Notes: generated by a model from the sequence alone, not told the origin. A stretch of 64,000 nt of DNA from Paraperlucidibaca baekdonensis (GCF_003387535.1 NZ_QUNR01000003.1:62001-126000); one strand, 5' to 3'. Positions 20,391-30,083 are shown, counted from the first letter of the stretch. Made by a program: numbers and translations.

Positions 20391-23300
20391 ATGCTGCTTC
20401 TGCCTGGCGCTTCAGCGCTCACCGCCTTCCGTCAACAGCGTTTGTTGCAGACTCTGCGCGCCATGCAGCCGAGTATTTCTGCGGTTTCCGCGCGCTATTT
20501 ACACATTGCCGATACCGCCTTAAGCACGGCGCCTGAGGCCCTGCAGGCCCTCCTGCATTATGGCGATGACTACGCTGGCGATGAGCAGGGCCGTGTGGCC
20601 GTGGTGGTGCCGCGTCCGGGCACGATTTCGCCGTGGTCGTCGAAAGCCACCGACATTGCGCACAACACCGGCCTCAATGAAGTGCGCCGCATCGAGCGTG
20701 CCACCGTGTATTGGCTGGCCGGCGCTGAGGCCTTGAGTGACGACGATTGGCAGCAAGTCACCGCTTTGCTGCACGACCGCATGACCGAAGCCGTGCTGGA
20801 GTCACCGACCGATACCGCCGTCTTGTTTCGCCAAGAAGCCCCGCGTGAGTTAGCGGCGATCGATATTTTAAGCGGTGGTCGTGAAGCCCTCGTCGAGGCC
20901 AACCAACGCCAGGGCTTCGCGCTCAGCGACGACGAGGTCGATTACCTCGTCGATAATTTCACGCGCCTCGGCCGCAATCCGCACGACATCGAGCTGATGA
21001 TGTTTGCGCAAGCCAACTCCGAGCATTGCCGCCATAAAATTTTCAATGCCAGCTGGGTGATCGATGGCAAGCCGGCCTCGCACTCGCTATTTGGCATGAT
21101 CAAAAACACCTATGCCAACCACAGCGTCGATATTTTATCGGCCTATCACGACAATGCCGCGGTGATTGCCGGCAGCGAGGCTGAGCGTTTTTATCGCCTC
21201 GGTGGCGGCCCGGCTTATGGCTTTAATCACGAGCCCGTGCACATCCTCATGAAGGTGGAAACGCATAATCACCCGACCGCGATTGCGCCATTTGCCGGTG
21301 CCGCAACGGGCTCTGGCGGTGAAATTCGCGATGAAGGCGCGACGGGTCGTGGCGGCAAACCGAAGGCTGGCCTCACCGGCTTTACGGTATCTAACTTAAA
21401 TATCCCGGGCTTTGTGCAGCCGTGGGAGATGCCCTACGGCAAGCCCGATCGCATTGTTACCGCGCGCGAGATCATGCTGCAAGGCCCGCTCGGCGGCGCC
21501 GCGTTTAATAACGAATTTGGTCGTCCGGCACTTTGCGGCTATTTCCGCAGCTTCGAATTGCGCGTCAATGGCGTCAATGGCTCCGAAGTCGTGGGCTATC
21601 ACAAGCCCATCATGATTGCTGGCGGCTACGGCAATATCCGCGCTGACCATGTGCAGAAAAATCCGATTGAGCCCGGCGATCTGCTAATTGTGCTCGGCGG
21701 GCCAGCCTTGCTCATTGGTCTTGGTGGTGGCGCGGCGTCGTCGATGGCCAGCGGTGCCAGCGCCGAGCGCCTTGATTTTGCCTCGGTGCAGCGCGACAAC
21801 CCGGAAATGGAGCGCCGCGCGCAGGAGGTCATTGATGCCTGCTGGAGCTTGGGTGAAGCCAACCCCATTGTCTCGGTGCACGATGTTGGCGCGGGCGGTC
21901 TGTCCAATGCCATGCCGGAATTGGTCAATGACCATGAGCTCGGTGCTACGCTCAACCTGCGTGCCATCCCCAGTCTGGAGCCGGGCATGGCGCCGGTGGA
22001 AATTTGGTGCAATGAGGCGCAGGAGCGCTATGTATTGGCCATTCGCCCGAGCAGCTTAGGCCTGTTTACTGAGCTCTGTGAGCGCGAGCGCGCCTTGTTT
22101 GCTGTGCTCGGCGAAGCCCAAGAAGTGCGACATTTACGCGTCGAAGACCCGCATTTTGGCAATGCCCCGGTGGATATGCCGATGTCGGTATTGCTCGGCA
22201 AAACGCCAAAAATGCAACGCAGCTTTGCGCGCCAAGCGCTCACCCAAACCGCGCTGAACCTGCGTGATGTCACGGTGCTGGAAGCGGCTAAGCGCGTGCT
22301 GCAGTTACCTGCGGTAGCGTCTAAACAGTTCCTTATCACCATTGGTGACCGCTCCATTACGGGCCTTGTGGCGCGCGAGCAAATGGTCGGCCCATGGCAA
22401 GTGCCTGTCGCCGATGTCGCTGTCACCGCCACCGGCTTCAATGCCTATACCGGCGAGGCCATGGCCATGGGTGAACGCACACCCGTGGCCGTGCTCAATG
22501 CCGCCGCCTCAGCGCGTTTGGCGGTGGGCGAGACCATCACCAATATGGCGGCTTCACGCATCGCCAAGCTCTCCGATATTAAGCTGTCGGCAAACTGGAT
22601 GGCCGCTGCTGGCGCCGGCAAAGAAGATGAAAATCTCTATGACGCCGTCTACGCGGTCGGCATGGAGCTGTGTCCAGCGCTGAATTTAACCATTCCGGTG
22701 GGCAAAGATTCGATGTCTATGCGCACGGTCTGGCACGATGGCGACGAGGCGAAAGCCGTGACCTCGCCGCTGTCGTTGGTGGTCACCGGTTTTGCGCCGG
22801 TCACCGATATCCGCGCCACACTCACGCCCGAATTGCGTCGCGACATCGATGATAGCGTGCTGATGCTCATCGATCTTGGCCGTGGCCATAACCGCCTCGG
22901 CGGCTCAGCATTAGCGCAGGTCTATGGCCAAATCGGCACCACGCCGGCCGATGTCGATGACCCGCAGCTCTTGCAAGCTTTCTTCGATGGCATTCAAGCG
23001 CTCAACACCGCAGGTACCTTGCTGGCCTATCACGACCGTAGCGACGGCGGGCTCTGGGCCACGCTTGCGGAGATGAGCTTCGCTGCCCGCGTTGGCGTCA
23101 GTGTTGCGCTCGATGCCATCGCCGATAGCGAGGCCGACGTACTCGCGGCGCTGTTTAGCGAAGAGTTAGGCGCTGTTGTGCAAGTGCGCGCGGCTGATGT
23201 CGCGGCGGTGAAAGCGGCCTTTGCCGATACGCCGCTCGCCGGTCATGTGCATGCCATTGGCGAGCTCAATGCCCGCGAAGAATTACGCGTGTCGCTGAAC

Positions 23301-24275
23301 GGCGAGCCGTGCCTGAGCCTGCCGCGCGCGCAAGCCCAGCAGCTCTGGGCCGAGACCAGCTATCGCATGCAAGCCCTGCGTGATAACGCTGATTGCGCCG
23401 ACGAAGAGTTTCAGGCGCTGGCCGAGCCGGCCCCCGGCTTAATGGCCACGTTAAGCTTCGACATCAACGACGACATTGCCGCGCCGTTTATTGCCCGTGG
23501 CGTGCGTCCGCGCGTGGCGATCTTGCGCGAGCAGGGCGTCAATGGTCAGGTGGAAATGGCCGCCGCCTTTCATCGCGCCGGCTTCAACGCCATCGATGTG
23601 CACATGAGCGATCTCATCAGCCGTCGTGTCTCGCTGACAGACTTCGTGGGCCTCGTGGCTTGTGGCGGCTTCTCCTACGGCGATGTGCTCGGCGCTGGTG
23701 GTGGTTGGGCAAAATCCATCCTCTTCACCAACCATGTGCGCGATGACTTCGCGGCGTTTTTCGCACGCCCCGACACCTTCAGCTTAGGCGTGTGCAACGG
23801 TTGCCAAATGCTCTCGCAATTACAAGCGCTGATCCCCGGTGCTGAGCTGTGGCCGACCTTTGCCCGCAACCGCAGCGAAGTTTTTGAGGCGCGTACCTGC
23901 TTGGTGGAGGTGCCGAAGTCGCCGTCGTTATTTTTGGCCGAAATGGCCGGCTCCATCATGCCCATCGCGGTGGCGCATGGCGAAGGCCGCGCGCATCACG
24001 ACGCCAGCATCTTGGCCGCGCTCGGCGACAGTGACTTGGTCGCGCTCGGCTGGGTCGATGGCCATGGCCGCCGCACCCAGCAATACCCATTGAACCCGAA
24101 TGGCTCGCCGCAGGGCATCGCCGGCGTGACCAGCCGCGATGGCCGCGCCACCATCATGATGCCGCACCCCGAGCGCGTGTTCCGCACCGTGCAGCACAGC
24201 TGGCATCCGCGCGAATGGCAAGAAGACGGCCCGTGGATGCGCATGTTCCGCAATGCTCGGCGCTTTGTCGGATAG
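20391..24275 (+). CDS. purL: Phosphoribosylformylglycinamidine (FGAM) synthase
   Basis: 1294 aa, matching the long single-chain gammaproteobacterial enzyme. ATP- and glutamine-dependent fourth step of purine synthesis. The N-terminal domain is followed by the synthetase halves ([40 protein letters not shown] within about 240-310) and a class I glutamine amidotransferase with [12 protein letters not shown] near residue 1140 and its His/Glu in [10 protein letters not shown]. The frame is open far upstream; the ATG at 20391 ([14 protein letters not shown]) fits the family start. A TACACT -10-like box lies at 20344-20349. Confidence 0.95.
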   Translation: MLLLPGASALTAFRQQRLLQTLRAMQPSISAVSARYLHIADTALSTAPEALQALLHYGDDYAGDEQGRVAVVVPRPGTISPWSSKATDIAHNTGLNEVRRIERATVYWLAGAEALSDDDWQQVTALLHDRMTEAVLESPTDTAVLFRQEAPRELAAIDILSGGREALVEANQRQGFALSDDEVDYLVDNFTRLGRNPHDIELMMFAQANSEHCRHKIFNASWVIDGKPASHSLFGMIKNTYANHSVDILSAYHDNAAVIAGSEAERFYRLGGGPAYGFNHEPVHILMKVETHNHPTAIAPFAGAATGSGGEIRDEGATGRGGKPKAGLTGFTVSNLNIPGFVQPWEMPYGKPDRIVTAREIMLQGPLGGAAFNNEFGRPALCGYFRSFELRVNGVNGSEVVGYHKPIMIAGGYGNIRADHVQKNPIEPGDLLIVLGGPALLIGLGGGAASSMASGASAERLDFASVQRDNPEMERRAQEVIDACWSLGEANPIVSVHDVGAGGLSNAMPELVNDHELGATLNLRAIPSLEPGMAPVEIWCNEAQERYVLAIRPSSLGLFTELCERERALFAVLGEAQEVRHLRVEDPHFGNAPVDMPMSVLLGKTPKMQRSFARQALTQTALNLRDVTVLEAAKRVLQLPAVASKQFLITIGDRSITGLVAREQMVGPWQVPVADVAVTATGFNAYTGEAMAMGERTPVAVLNAAASARLAVGETITNMAASRIAKLSDIKLSANWMAAAGAGKEDENLYDAVYAVGMELCPALNLTIPVGKDSMSMRTVWHDGDEAKAVTSPLSLVVTGFAPVTDIRATLTPELRRDIDDSVLMLIDLGRGHNRLGGSALAQVYGQIGTTPADVDDPQLLQAFFDGIQALNTAGTLLAYHDRSDGGLWATLAEMSFAARVGVSVALDAIADSEADVLAALFSEELGAVVQVRAADVAAVKAAFADTPLAGHVHAIGELNAREELRVSLNGEPCLSLPRAQAQQLWAETSYRMQALRDNADCADEEFQALAEPAPGLMATLSFDINDDIAAPFIARGVRPRVAILREQGVNGQVEMAAAFHRAGFNAIDVHMSDLISRRVSLTDFVGLVACGGFSYGDVLGAGGGWAKSILFTNHVRDDFAAFFARPDTFSLGVCNGCQMLSQLQALIPGAELWPTFARNRSEVFEARTCLVEVPKSPSLFLAEMAGSIMPIAVAHGEGRAHHDASILAALGDSDLVALGWVDGHGRRTQQYPLNPNGSPQGIAGVTSRDGRATIMMPHPERVFRTVQHSWHPREWQEDGPWMRMFRNARRFVG

Positions 24276-24365
24276 CCCGCGCGCCGGCGCTTGTGAGCTG
24301 CGTTGCGCCGGCGAATGCGAGTAGACTCAGGCCCATGATCTATGTGCAGACAGTGAGCCTAAGTA

Positions 24366-25373
24366 ATGACTGAGCGTACGGACGCGCCGATTTTGTTGCG
24401 CTTGGCTTATCAGGCCATGCTCAAAGCCGGCCTGCCAGTGGAGGCGATTTTGGCGCAGGCCAAAGTGTCGCCGAACTGGCTCGATGTCGAGTCGCCGGAG
24501 CGCACGCCATTTGCCGGTCAAACCATGTTTTGGCGCGCGCTTGAGGAGGTCACAGGCGACCCGCACATCGGCCTGCATATTGGTGAAAACCTGCCGGTCT
24601 ATCGCGGTCAGGTGCTCGAATACTTAATTTCATCGAGCCCGACGTTTGGCGAAGGCCTGCAGCGCGCCTTGGCCTATCAGCGTCTGCTCAGCGATGCCAT
24701 TACCTCGCGCTTAGTCATCGATGGCGAGCACTGCTATCTCGCCGATCTCGCCGATGCCACCGGCATGCGGCATTTTGCCGAAGCCCTGGTGATGGGCGTG
24801 ATTCGCTTTTTTGGCTCGCTCACCGATGGCCATTTCCAGCCGCTCGCCGTGCATTTCACCCATGTCGAAGGCGCGCCACCCGCCGAATACGTGCGCGTCT
24901 ATGGCTGCCCGGTGACGCTCGGCTGCACGGAAAACCGTATTTATTTCGATGCTCGCGTGCTCGATCATCAGGTCTGGCATGCCGAACCGAGCTTGCTGCG
25001 TTTGCACGAAAAAATGGCCAATGAAAAACTCGCTGAGCTGGAGCGCTTGGACTTAGTCGAGGCCGCCAAGCGCGCCATCGGCGAGATGCTGGAATCGGGC
25101 GAGACCACGCTGGAGGCGGTGGCGCAGCGCATCGGCATGCCGGCACGGCGCCTGCGCACCGAGCTCGAAGAGGCGGGCACAAGTTTTAATCATGTGCTCG
25201 CGGATTATCGCTCGCGGTTGGCGCGGCGCTTATTGGCGCGTACCGATGAGAGCATTGAACAGATTGTCTACCTCACCGGCTTTGCTGAGCCGAGTACGTT
25301 TTATCGGGCGTTTAAGCGCTGGACAAATGAAACGCCGATTGAATATCGCAAGCGTAAGCAGGCGGCTGGGTAA
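24366..25373 (+). CDS. AraC-family transcriptional regulator
   Basis: 335 aa. N-terminal arabinose-binding-like domain of the OruR/ArgR type (about residues 20-205, with SSSPTFGEGLQRALAYQRLL) and a C-terminal double helix-turn-helix (about 238-330). The second HTH has the family signature SIEQIVYLTGFAEPSTFYRAFKRWTNETP. Target genes cannot be inferred; it sits alone between purL and an accessory patch. Palindrome copy 1 begins 8 bases after its stop. Confidence 0.9.
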   Translation: MTERTDAPILLRLAYQAMLKAGLPVEAILAQAKVSPNWLDVESPERTPFAGQTMFWRALEEVTGDPHIGLHIGENLPVYRGQVLEYLISSSPTFGEGLQRALAYQRLLSDAITSRLVIDGEHCYLADLADATGMRHFAEALVMGVIRFFGSLTDGHFQPLAVHFTHVEGAPPAEYVRVYGCPVTLGCTENRIYFDARVLDHQVWHAEPSLLRLHEKMANEKLAELERLDLVEAAKRAIGEMLESGETTLEAVAQRIGMPARRLRTELEEAGTSFNHVLADYRSRLARRLLARTDESIEQIVYLTGFAEPSTFYRAFKRWTNETPIEYRKRKQAAG

Positions 25374-25380
25374 GTCATAC

Positions 25381-25465
25381 GCGATCACGGGCGGGGGCAT
25401 ATAGAGGCTGCGCTACGGCGTTCGCCTATTCGCGCCGACCTCTATATGCCCCCGCCCATGATCGC
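25381..25465 (+). repeat. Variable-arm palindrome, copy 1
   Basis: Arms 25381-25407 and 25439-25465 are complementary over 27 bp with a single mismatch (G/A). The right arm begins CCTCTATATGCCCCCGCCC. The apical core 25408-25438 includes TGCGCTACGGCG and TTCGCCTATTCGCGCC. The core itself can pair as GCGC/GCGC around a GGCG-TT-CGCC hairpin. The same 28-base core recurs at 29485-29512 (inverted) and, with two changes, inside 25740-25775, but the arms there differ. Located just after the AraC-family gene, core in that gene's direction. No T run. Confidence 0.9.
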
Positions 25466-25497
25466 TGCACCTGCACGACCCAACCAGAGAGAAAATT

Positions 25498-25713
25498 ATG
25501 ACCCGCAGTGTGGAATGGAAAATCGAGCAGCGCGAAGACGGTGGTTTTTATTTATTTGAACGCGAGGAAGGCGGCTCGATGTGGGAAAGCGTGCGTCGTC
25601 GTGGCTTATTTGGTAATCGCAACAAAGCGCAGTTTCAAGCCACGCTCAGTGATTATGAAAAGAAGCTGGCGAATTCCGGCGTCATTATCATTGCGGAGCA
25701 ATGGCCGGTTTAA
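25498..25713 (+). CDS. Hypothetical protein, 71 aa
   Basis: Not recognised. Starts MTRSVEWKIEQREDGGFYLF, is rich in charged residues (EREEGG, RRRGLFGNRNKAQ), has one predicted helix (QATLSDYEKKLANSG) and ends with a hydrophobic strand VIIIAEQWPV. No signal peptide or membrane segment. A purine-rich AGAGAGAAAA site precedes the ATG. It lies between two copies of the palindromic element, 32 bases after copy 1, and copy 2 begins 6 bases after its stop. The plausible start and coding character support a real gene; function unknown. Confidence 0.65.
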   Translation: MTRSVEWKIEQREDGGFYLFEREEGGSMWESVRRRGLFGNRNKAQFQATLSDYEKKLANSGVIIIAEQWPV

Positions 25714-25719
25714 TTGGCC

Positions 25720-25795
25720 GTGGCGAGTGGGGCCTAAGGCGGCTGTGCTACGGCGTTCGCCTATTCGCACCGCCACCTTAGGCCCCACCCGCCAC
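25720..25795 (+). repeat. Variable-arm palindrome, copy 2
   Basis: Arms 25720-25739 (GTGGCGAGTGGGGCCTAAGG) and 25776-25795 pair over 20 bp with one mismatch. Core 25740-25775 contains TGTGCTACGGCG and TTCGCCTATTCGCACC. Relative to copies 1 and 3 the core has C to T on the left and G to A on the right, so GCGC/GCGC becomes GTGC/GCAC and pairing is kept. It lies between two convergent stop codons (25713 and 25800). Confidence 0.9.
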
Positions 25796-25799
25796 AGCG

Positions 25800-28700
25800 T
25801 TAGGCGGCGAGTCGGTAATGGCCTTGGTGGTGCTCGACCATACCGAGCTCTTCTAACGCTTCTAGTACGGCAATGACCGATGATGTGGGTGAGCGTTTGA
25901 AATGAGCGGCAATAGTTTCGGGGCGTTGAGCACCAACACTGAGCGCTTGGCGAACGGCAGCGACTTGCTCGCGCATCTGTTTTGGCCAGGCACTTTTAGC
26001 GCTGGGTTTGCTCGCTGCCACGGTCTCGCTGTCTAGCTCGGTCAAACTTGCTTCGGTTTGCTGCGGCGCGGTGCTGGCACTGGGGTTTTGGTAGTCCGGG
26101 CGCAACCAACGAACCAGCCCTTGTGCTTCTTCGGCGGCGCGCTGGCTGTTGAGCTCGACTAGGCGCATGAGCAGGGTTTCTTCGGCTTGCGCCTGTGCTT
26201 CCGATTTGATCAATAGCGGCGTGGTGGCTCCCGGCAAGCCGACGAGCACCTTGGCCAAATCATCCCAGCCATAAGCGGCGAATACCGCGCGATCTAGGTC
26301 GTCGTGCAACTCGCGCAGCACCGACACCAAGCCTTGCTCGTGGATGACTTTGTCTTTGGCCGTGAGCGCCTCGCCAGCGCGTAATTTTTCCAGCACATTG
26401 TAGATGCCAGTGAGCGTGAGCTCGGCGTGCGCGGCTTGTTGTTGCTTGCGATGCGCATCGATGTGTTCGGCGAGCCGTCGAATTTCAGCTTGCTGCTCGG
26501 CGCTGGCATCGGGGAAGGGATAAGTCTCGAAGCAGACGGATTTGTTGTAGCGCGGTCTATCCTCAAGCGTCCCGCCAGCAGCCAATGCCCAAGCGACATG
26601 TGTACGGCTGGAGAGCACGCCTAAAAAGTACGCATCCTTAATTGCGATCGCAATCAGCATATGGTCTGGCAAAATCGCGGTATCTAAAAACTGAAAATGC
26701 CTGTGCTTACTTGTTTCAACCGTCGCAATAAAACGAGGCAGGCTCAGGCAGGCCGCTCGTAGATTTTTTCGTGCTTCCGCGAAAATCCACCAGTCACGCT
26801 TTATTTTTGCACGATTATTTTGATCACGATCCGGCTTTACATTGTCCAGGATCCATTGGTAGGCATCTGGAAAACGAAGTCGGACGTTATCAACGTCTAA
26901 GCCATAAAAATCAATAACCATTGAGACACGTGGTGTTTGTGCTAAGTCACGACCATTACGATATGCGCGAATATGATTTTGAAGATCAGGCACTACACCT
27001 AAACCAAGACTGCTCGCTTCTTCTGGCGTCACAATAAACCCCGCACCAGCAAGCATTACACCATTTGAAGAGATTGCGTTGTTTGCTTGCAGCTTTTGTG
27101 AGCTCGCTACATCTGCACCAATGTTTAAGTCTGCAAAAATCTTGCCCTGCCTTTCTTGCAAGGAAACATCGACTTCCTCTAAATCTGTTCTTGCTTCTGC
27201 CCACGAGCTTAGCTGGCGACCAGCAACCTCACCACCTGCACCAACCGTCATTGCAATTCGTACGGCGGCACCATCAGTTGAATCTACCCAAGGGTGGTCG
27301 GGAATTGCGAACACCAGTGACAGTGGAATTTTAGCGCTGAGCTGAGCCTCAATTACTCGCCTATTAAACGTCTGCTTAATGCTATTAGTCGTGATGAATC
27401 CAAAGCGTTGTATTTCGCCTTGGCGAGTTTTTTCAGCAGAAATATGCCACCAGTGCATAACAAAATCGGCAGACTCCGGCAGCTCAGACCATGTTTGCCG
27501 CAAGGCATCAACGTAGCCCTCGCCAAGTGCTCGGCGCATGGCTTTATCGCCAATAAACGGTGGATTGCCAACAATATAATCGGCACGCGGCCATTCGGCT
27601 TTGCGTGGCTTGGTGTAGCGATATTGCGGTTGTTGCGCGCTTTCATCGGGGATGAGCTCGCCGGTAATCGGGCTGGTCTTCATGCTGCTGCCATCCCAGC
27701 GCGTAATGGGTTTGCCGTGTTCGTCGGTGATCAGCTCCATGGCGTCGTAGGCGATGAGCGCGTCGCGGTTTTCGATGTTTTTGAAATCGCGCAAGACCGG
27801 CTCGGGTGGGTTCACGGAGCCGTGGGTACGGAAGTGCCATTGCAGATAGCCTATCCACAGCACGATTTCGGCGATGCGCGCGGCGCGTGGGTTGATTTCG
27901 ATGCCGAGAAATTGGTGCGGATCGACGGTCACGCCTTCGAGCTCGAGCAGGCCTTGCGATTCGCCGAGGTCATGCAGCAGGTTGAGCACTTCACCTTCGA
28001 GACGTTTCATGTGTTCGAGGGTGACGTAGAGAAAGTTGCCGCTGCCGCAAGCGGGATCGAGCACTCGGACATCGCAAAGGTGGCGATGAAAGGCGCGGAT
28101 TTCGGCGACGGCTTCTTTGCGTTTGCCTTGGCCATCGTAAGTGAGGGCGGCGACTTGCACTTCTTTCCATTCGCCGCGTAAGGGCTCAATGACTGTGGGC
28201 AACACGAGGCGTTCGACATAGGCGCGCGGTGTGTAATGCGCACCGAGTTTGTGGCGCTCTTTGGCATCTAGGGCGCGTTCGAGCAAGGTGCCAAAAATGG
28301 CGGGCTCGACATAGCGCCAATCGGCTTCGGCAGCTTTTAGCAGTAGCGCCATTTGCTCACGATTGAGCGCAATGGCGCTATGGTCGGCAAAAAGGCCGCC
28401 GTTAAATTTCAGTAACGTGCTTTCTAAAATCGGCGAAAAGCCACCGCTATTCATGGTTTGCCAGAGGTGCTCCAGCATTGGTGCAAAGGTCTCGGGCTTG
28501 GTTTTTAGGCGTTGCAATAGCTCGGTAAACCCACGCTCGGGCAGCAGGCCAACATCTTCAGCAAACATGGTAAAGAGTGCGCGCATGAGAAAGCCGGCAA
28601 CATGTTGAGGGTCATTGCCATCGAGTTCGAGTGAGCGGGCGAGTTTTGCTAGCTGATTGGCAATGTCGCGCGTGACTTTGGCAGAAAGCCGCGCGGGATC

Positions 28701-29237
28701 AAGATTTAGGGGCTGCTGCCAAACTGCCTTCAGGCGCTCGCGAATCTCTGGGTTGCGCAAGTCTTCCAGGCGAATGCGGTGATTGCGCGAGTCTGGATAG
28801 GGTGTGTAGGTCGCGCCGGATCGGCTGAACTCGGCGTAGAGCTCGATGTTGCGACCGACATCCACGACCACAATAAAGGGTGGGCGACCATCGTCGGTGG
28901 GCAGTGCGCGTATGTATTGATCAGCTTGGTTGTGCGCGCGCAGCATGGCTTTATCCCAGCCATGACTATCGAGGGTTTTGCCCGTTTGCTTGGCTTCTAG
29001 GACAAAGCAGCCGCGCTTGTAGAGATCAATAAAGCCGTTATTCGCACTGCCATCGGGCTGCTTGATGACCACACGGCGCTCAAACACATAGGCGTTATCG
29101 CGGGTGTCATCGCAAGCCGGTTCCGGCAGTGGCAGCTCCAGCAGCGCGCACAGCTCGGTTAAAAACAGCTGATAATTGGCTCGTTCACTGCCACCGGCAA
29201 ATTGCCAGCGCGCTACAAATGCCTCAACGTGATCCAT
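25800..29237 (-). CDS. MmeI-like (type IIL/IIG) restriction-modification protein: nuclease, DNA methyltransferase and specificity in one chain
   Basis: 1145 aa. N-terminal PD-(D/E)XK nuclease motif: Asp71, then Glu81-Ala-Lys83 in FIDLYKRGCFVLEAKQ, closely matching the spacing known for MmeI. The N6-adenine methyltransferase core follows: GAHYTPRAYVERLV (about 333), motif I VLDPACGSGNFLYV (about 393) and motif IV GNPPF (about 558). The target-recognition region (about 650-900) is followed by a C-terminal helical part and a winged-helix-like tail (QRPETIAAHFKRSPTSSV). DNA for the recognition region (about 26600-27400) is visibly richer in A+T than the flanks. No separate S or R gene nearby. GTG at 29240 is an alternative start. 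Confidence 0.85.
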   Translation of the reverse strand: MDHVEAFVARWQFAGGSERANYQLFLTELCALLELPLPEPACDDTRDNAYVFERRVVIKQPDGSANNGFIDLYKRGCFVLEAKQTGKTLDSHGWDKAMLRAHNQADQYIRALPTDDGRPPFIVVVDVGRNIELYAEFSRSGATYTPYPDSRNHRIRLEDLRNPEIRERLKAVWQQPLNLDPARLSAKVTRDIANQLAKLARSLELDGNDPQHVAGFLMRALFTMFAEDVGLLPERGFTELLQRLKTKPETFAPMLEHLWQTMNSGGFSPILESTLLKFNGGLFADHSAIALNREQMALLLKAAEADWRYVEPAIFGTLLERALDAKERHKLGAHYTPRAYVERLVLPTVIEPLRGEWKEVQVAALTYDGQGKRKEAVAEIRAFHRHLCDVRVLDPACGSGNFLYVTLEHMKRLEGEVLNLLHDLGESQGLLELEGVTVDPHQFLGIEINPRAARIAEIVLWIGYLQWHFRTHGSVNPPEPVLRDFKNIENRDALIAYDAMELITDEHGKPITRWDGSSMKTSPITGELIPDESAQQPQYRYTKPRKAEWPRADYIVGNPPFIGDKAMRRALGEGYVDALRQTWSELPESADFVMHWWHISAEKTRQGEIQRFGFITTNSIKQTFNRRVIEAQLSAKIPLSLVFAIPDHPWVDSTDGAAVRIAMTVGAGGEVAGRQLSSWAEARTDLEEVDVSLQERQGKIFADLNIGADVASSQKLQANNAISSNGVMLAGAGFIVTPEEASSLGLGVVPDLQNHIRAYRNGRDLAQTPRVSMVIDFYGLDVDNVRLRFPDAYQWILDNVKPDRDQNNRAKIKRDWWIFAEARKNLRAACLSLPRFIATVETSKHRHFQFLDTAILPDHMLIAIAIKDAYFLGVLSSRTHVAWALAAGGTLEDRPRYNKSVCFETYPFPDASAEQQAEIRRLAEHIDAHRKQQQAAHAELTLTGIYNVLEKLRAGEALTAKDKVIHEQGLVSVLRELHDDLDRAVFAAYGWDDLAKVLVGLPGATTPLLIKSEAQAQAEETLLMRLVELNSQRAAEEAQGLVRWLRPDYQNPSASTAPQQTEASLTELDSETVAASKPSAKSAWPKQMREQVAAVRQALSVGAQRPETIAAHFKRSPTSSVIAVLEALEELGMVEHHQGHYRLAA

Positions 29238-29273
29238 CACTTTTGCTTTCCTTTGTTTAAAGGTACTAGGCCA

Positions 29274-29432
29274 TTAGCGCATATTGAGCCACAGTGCATG
29301 GATCGAGCCGGGCAGCACAAACAGCAGGCACAACAGGATATTTAGCAATAGCTGCAGGCCAAAGCCTTCTTTGATAAACACGGCAATGGGTGGCAGAAAA
29401 ATCGCCAGCAAAATAATGATCAATTTACTCAT
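29274..29432 (-). CDS. YqaE/Pmp3 family small membrane protein
   Basis: 52 aa. Two hydrophobic helices with the family pattern: MSKLIIILLAIFLPPIAVFI, then KEGFGLQLLLNILLCLLFVL, then PGSIHALWLNMR. The PP-x-AVF-x-KEG and PG-x-IHA signatures identify the Pmp3/UPF0057 group, linked elsewhere to membrane potential and stress. An ATG directly before the chosen one is too close to the GGAG site. It lies upstream of the restriction-modification gene on the same strand, 36 bases before it. Confidence 0.88.
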   Translation of the reverse strand: MSKLIIILLAIFLPPIAVFIKEGFGLQLLLNILLCLLFVLPGSIHALWLNMR

Positions 29433-29463
29433 CATGCACTCCGACGTGAAGAACAGGGGGGCG

Positions 29464-29533
29464 CTGAGTGGGGGGAGTTAGGACGGCGCGAATAGGCGAA
29501 CGCCGTAGCGCAGTCCTAACTCCCCCCACTCAG
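29464..29533 (-). repeat. Variable-arm palindrome, copy 3
   Basis: Arms 29464-29484 and 29513-29533 are perfectly complementary over 21 bp (plus-strand left arm CTGAGTGGGGGGAGTTAGGA plus C). The core 29485-29512, read on the minus strand, is identical over 28 bases to that of copy 1. The arms are unrelated to copy 1, though both are G-rich on the 5' side in reading direction. It starts 15 bases after the bacterioferritin stop, with its core in the direction of that gene. Confidence 0.9.
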
Positions 29534-29548
29534 TGGCCATCACCATTA

Positions 29549-30028
29549 TTAACTATCAGCACCTTCCATCTGCGTCTGCAGATAGTTCTGAATACCGACT
29601 TTTTCAATCAGACCGAGCTGCGTTTCCAACCAGTCCACATGCTCTTCTTCGGCATCGAGAATGTGCTGAAACAAATCGCGGCTGCCGTAGTCGCTGACGC
29701 TCTCACAATAGGCAATGGCCTCGCGCAAATCCGGAATGGCCTTGTGCTCAAGCGCCAAATCCGACTTCAGCATTTCCTCGGTATTCTCACCGATCATCAG
29801 TTTGCCGAGGTCTTGCAGGTTCGGCAGGCCTTCTAAAAATAAGATGCGCTTGATCAGTAAGTCCGCGTGCTTCATCTCGTCGATGGACTCGTGATACTCA
29901 TGCGCGCCGAGCTTCTTCAGGCCCCAGTCGTCATACATGCGGGCATGCAAAAAATACTGGTTAATGGCCACCAGCTCATTGGCCAGTGTTTTATTCAAAT
30001 GCGCAATGACGGTTTTGTCGCCTTTCAT
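29549..30028 (-). CDS. bfr: Bacterioferritin
   Basis: 159 aa. 24-mer iron-storage protein with a ferroxidase centre and bridging heme. The ferroxidase residues are in [15 protein letters not shown] (Glu18), [13 protein letters not shown] (Glu51, His54) and [10 protein letters not shown], and Met52, the heme ligand of E. coli Bfr, is present. Length and ending match the family. No adjacent bfd gene. Starts 67 bases beyond the end of the acyl-CoA dehydrogenase gene on the same strand. Palindrome copy 3 lies at its 3' end. Confidence 0.95.
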   Translation of the reverse strand: MKGDKTVIAHLNKTLANELVAINQYFLHARMYDDWGLKKLGAHEYHESIDEMKHADLLIKRILFLEGLPNLQDLGKLMIGENTEEMLKSDLALEHKAIPDLREAIAYCESVSDYGSRDLFQHILDAEEEHVDWLETQLGLIEKVGIQNYLQTQMEGADS

Positions 30029-30053
30029 CGCTGGCGCTCCTTAGCTTACGAAT

Positions 30054-30083
30054 GGATGCCCAGAGTGTCGCCGCTGGGCATCC
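30054..30083 (-). terminator. Hairpin after the acyl-CoA dehydrogenase gene
   Basis: A perfect 10-bp stem GGATGCCCAG/CTGGGCATCC with a 10-base loop lies 12 bases past the stop of the acyl-CoA dehydrogenase gene and before bfr. No T run, so it may be a weak terminator or 3'-end stabiliser. Confidence 0.5.

Noticed and set aside
27408-28181. 257-codon plus-strand open frame inside the restriction-modification gene
   Set aside because: The minus-strand protein has methyltransferase motifs throughout this span. The plus frame is a mirror of it with no domain.
25381-29533. Palindromes as integron attC sites
   Set aside because: Copy 3 arms contain GTTAGGAC and GTCCTAAC, reminiscent of attC boxes, but in reversed order, and the other copies lack them. 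No integron integrase or cassette array is present.
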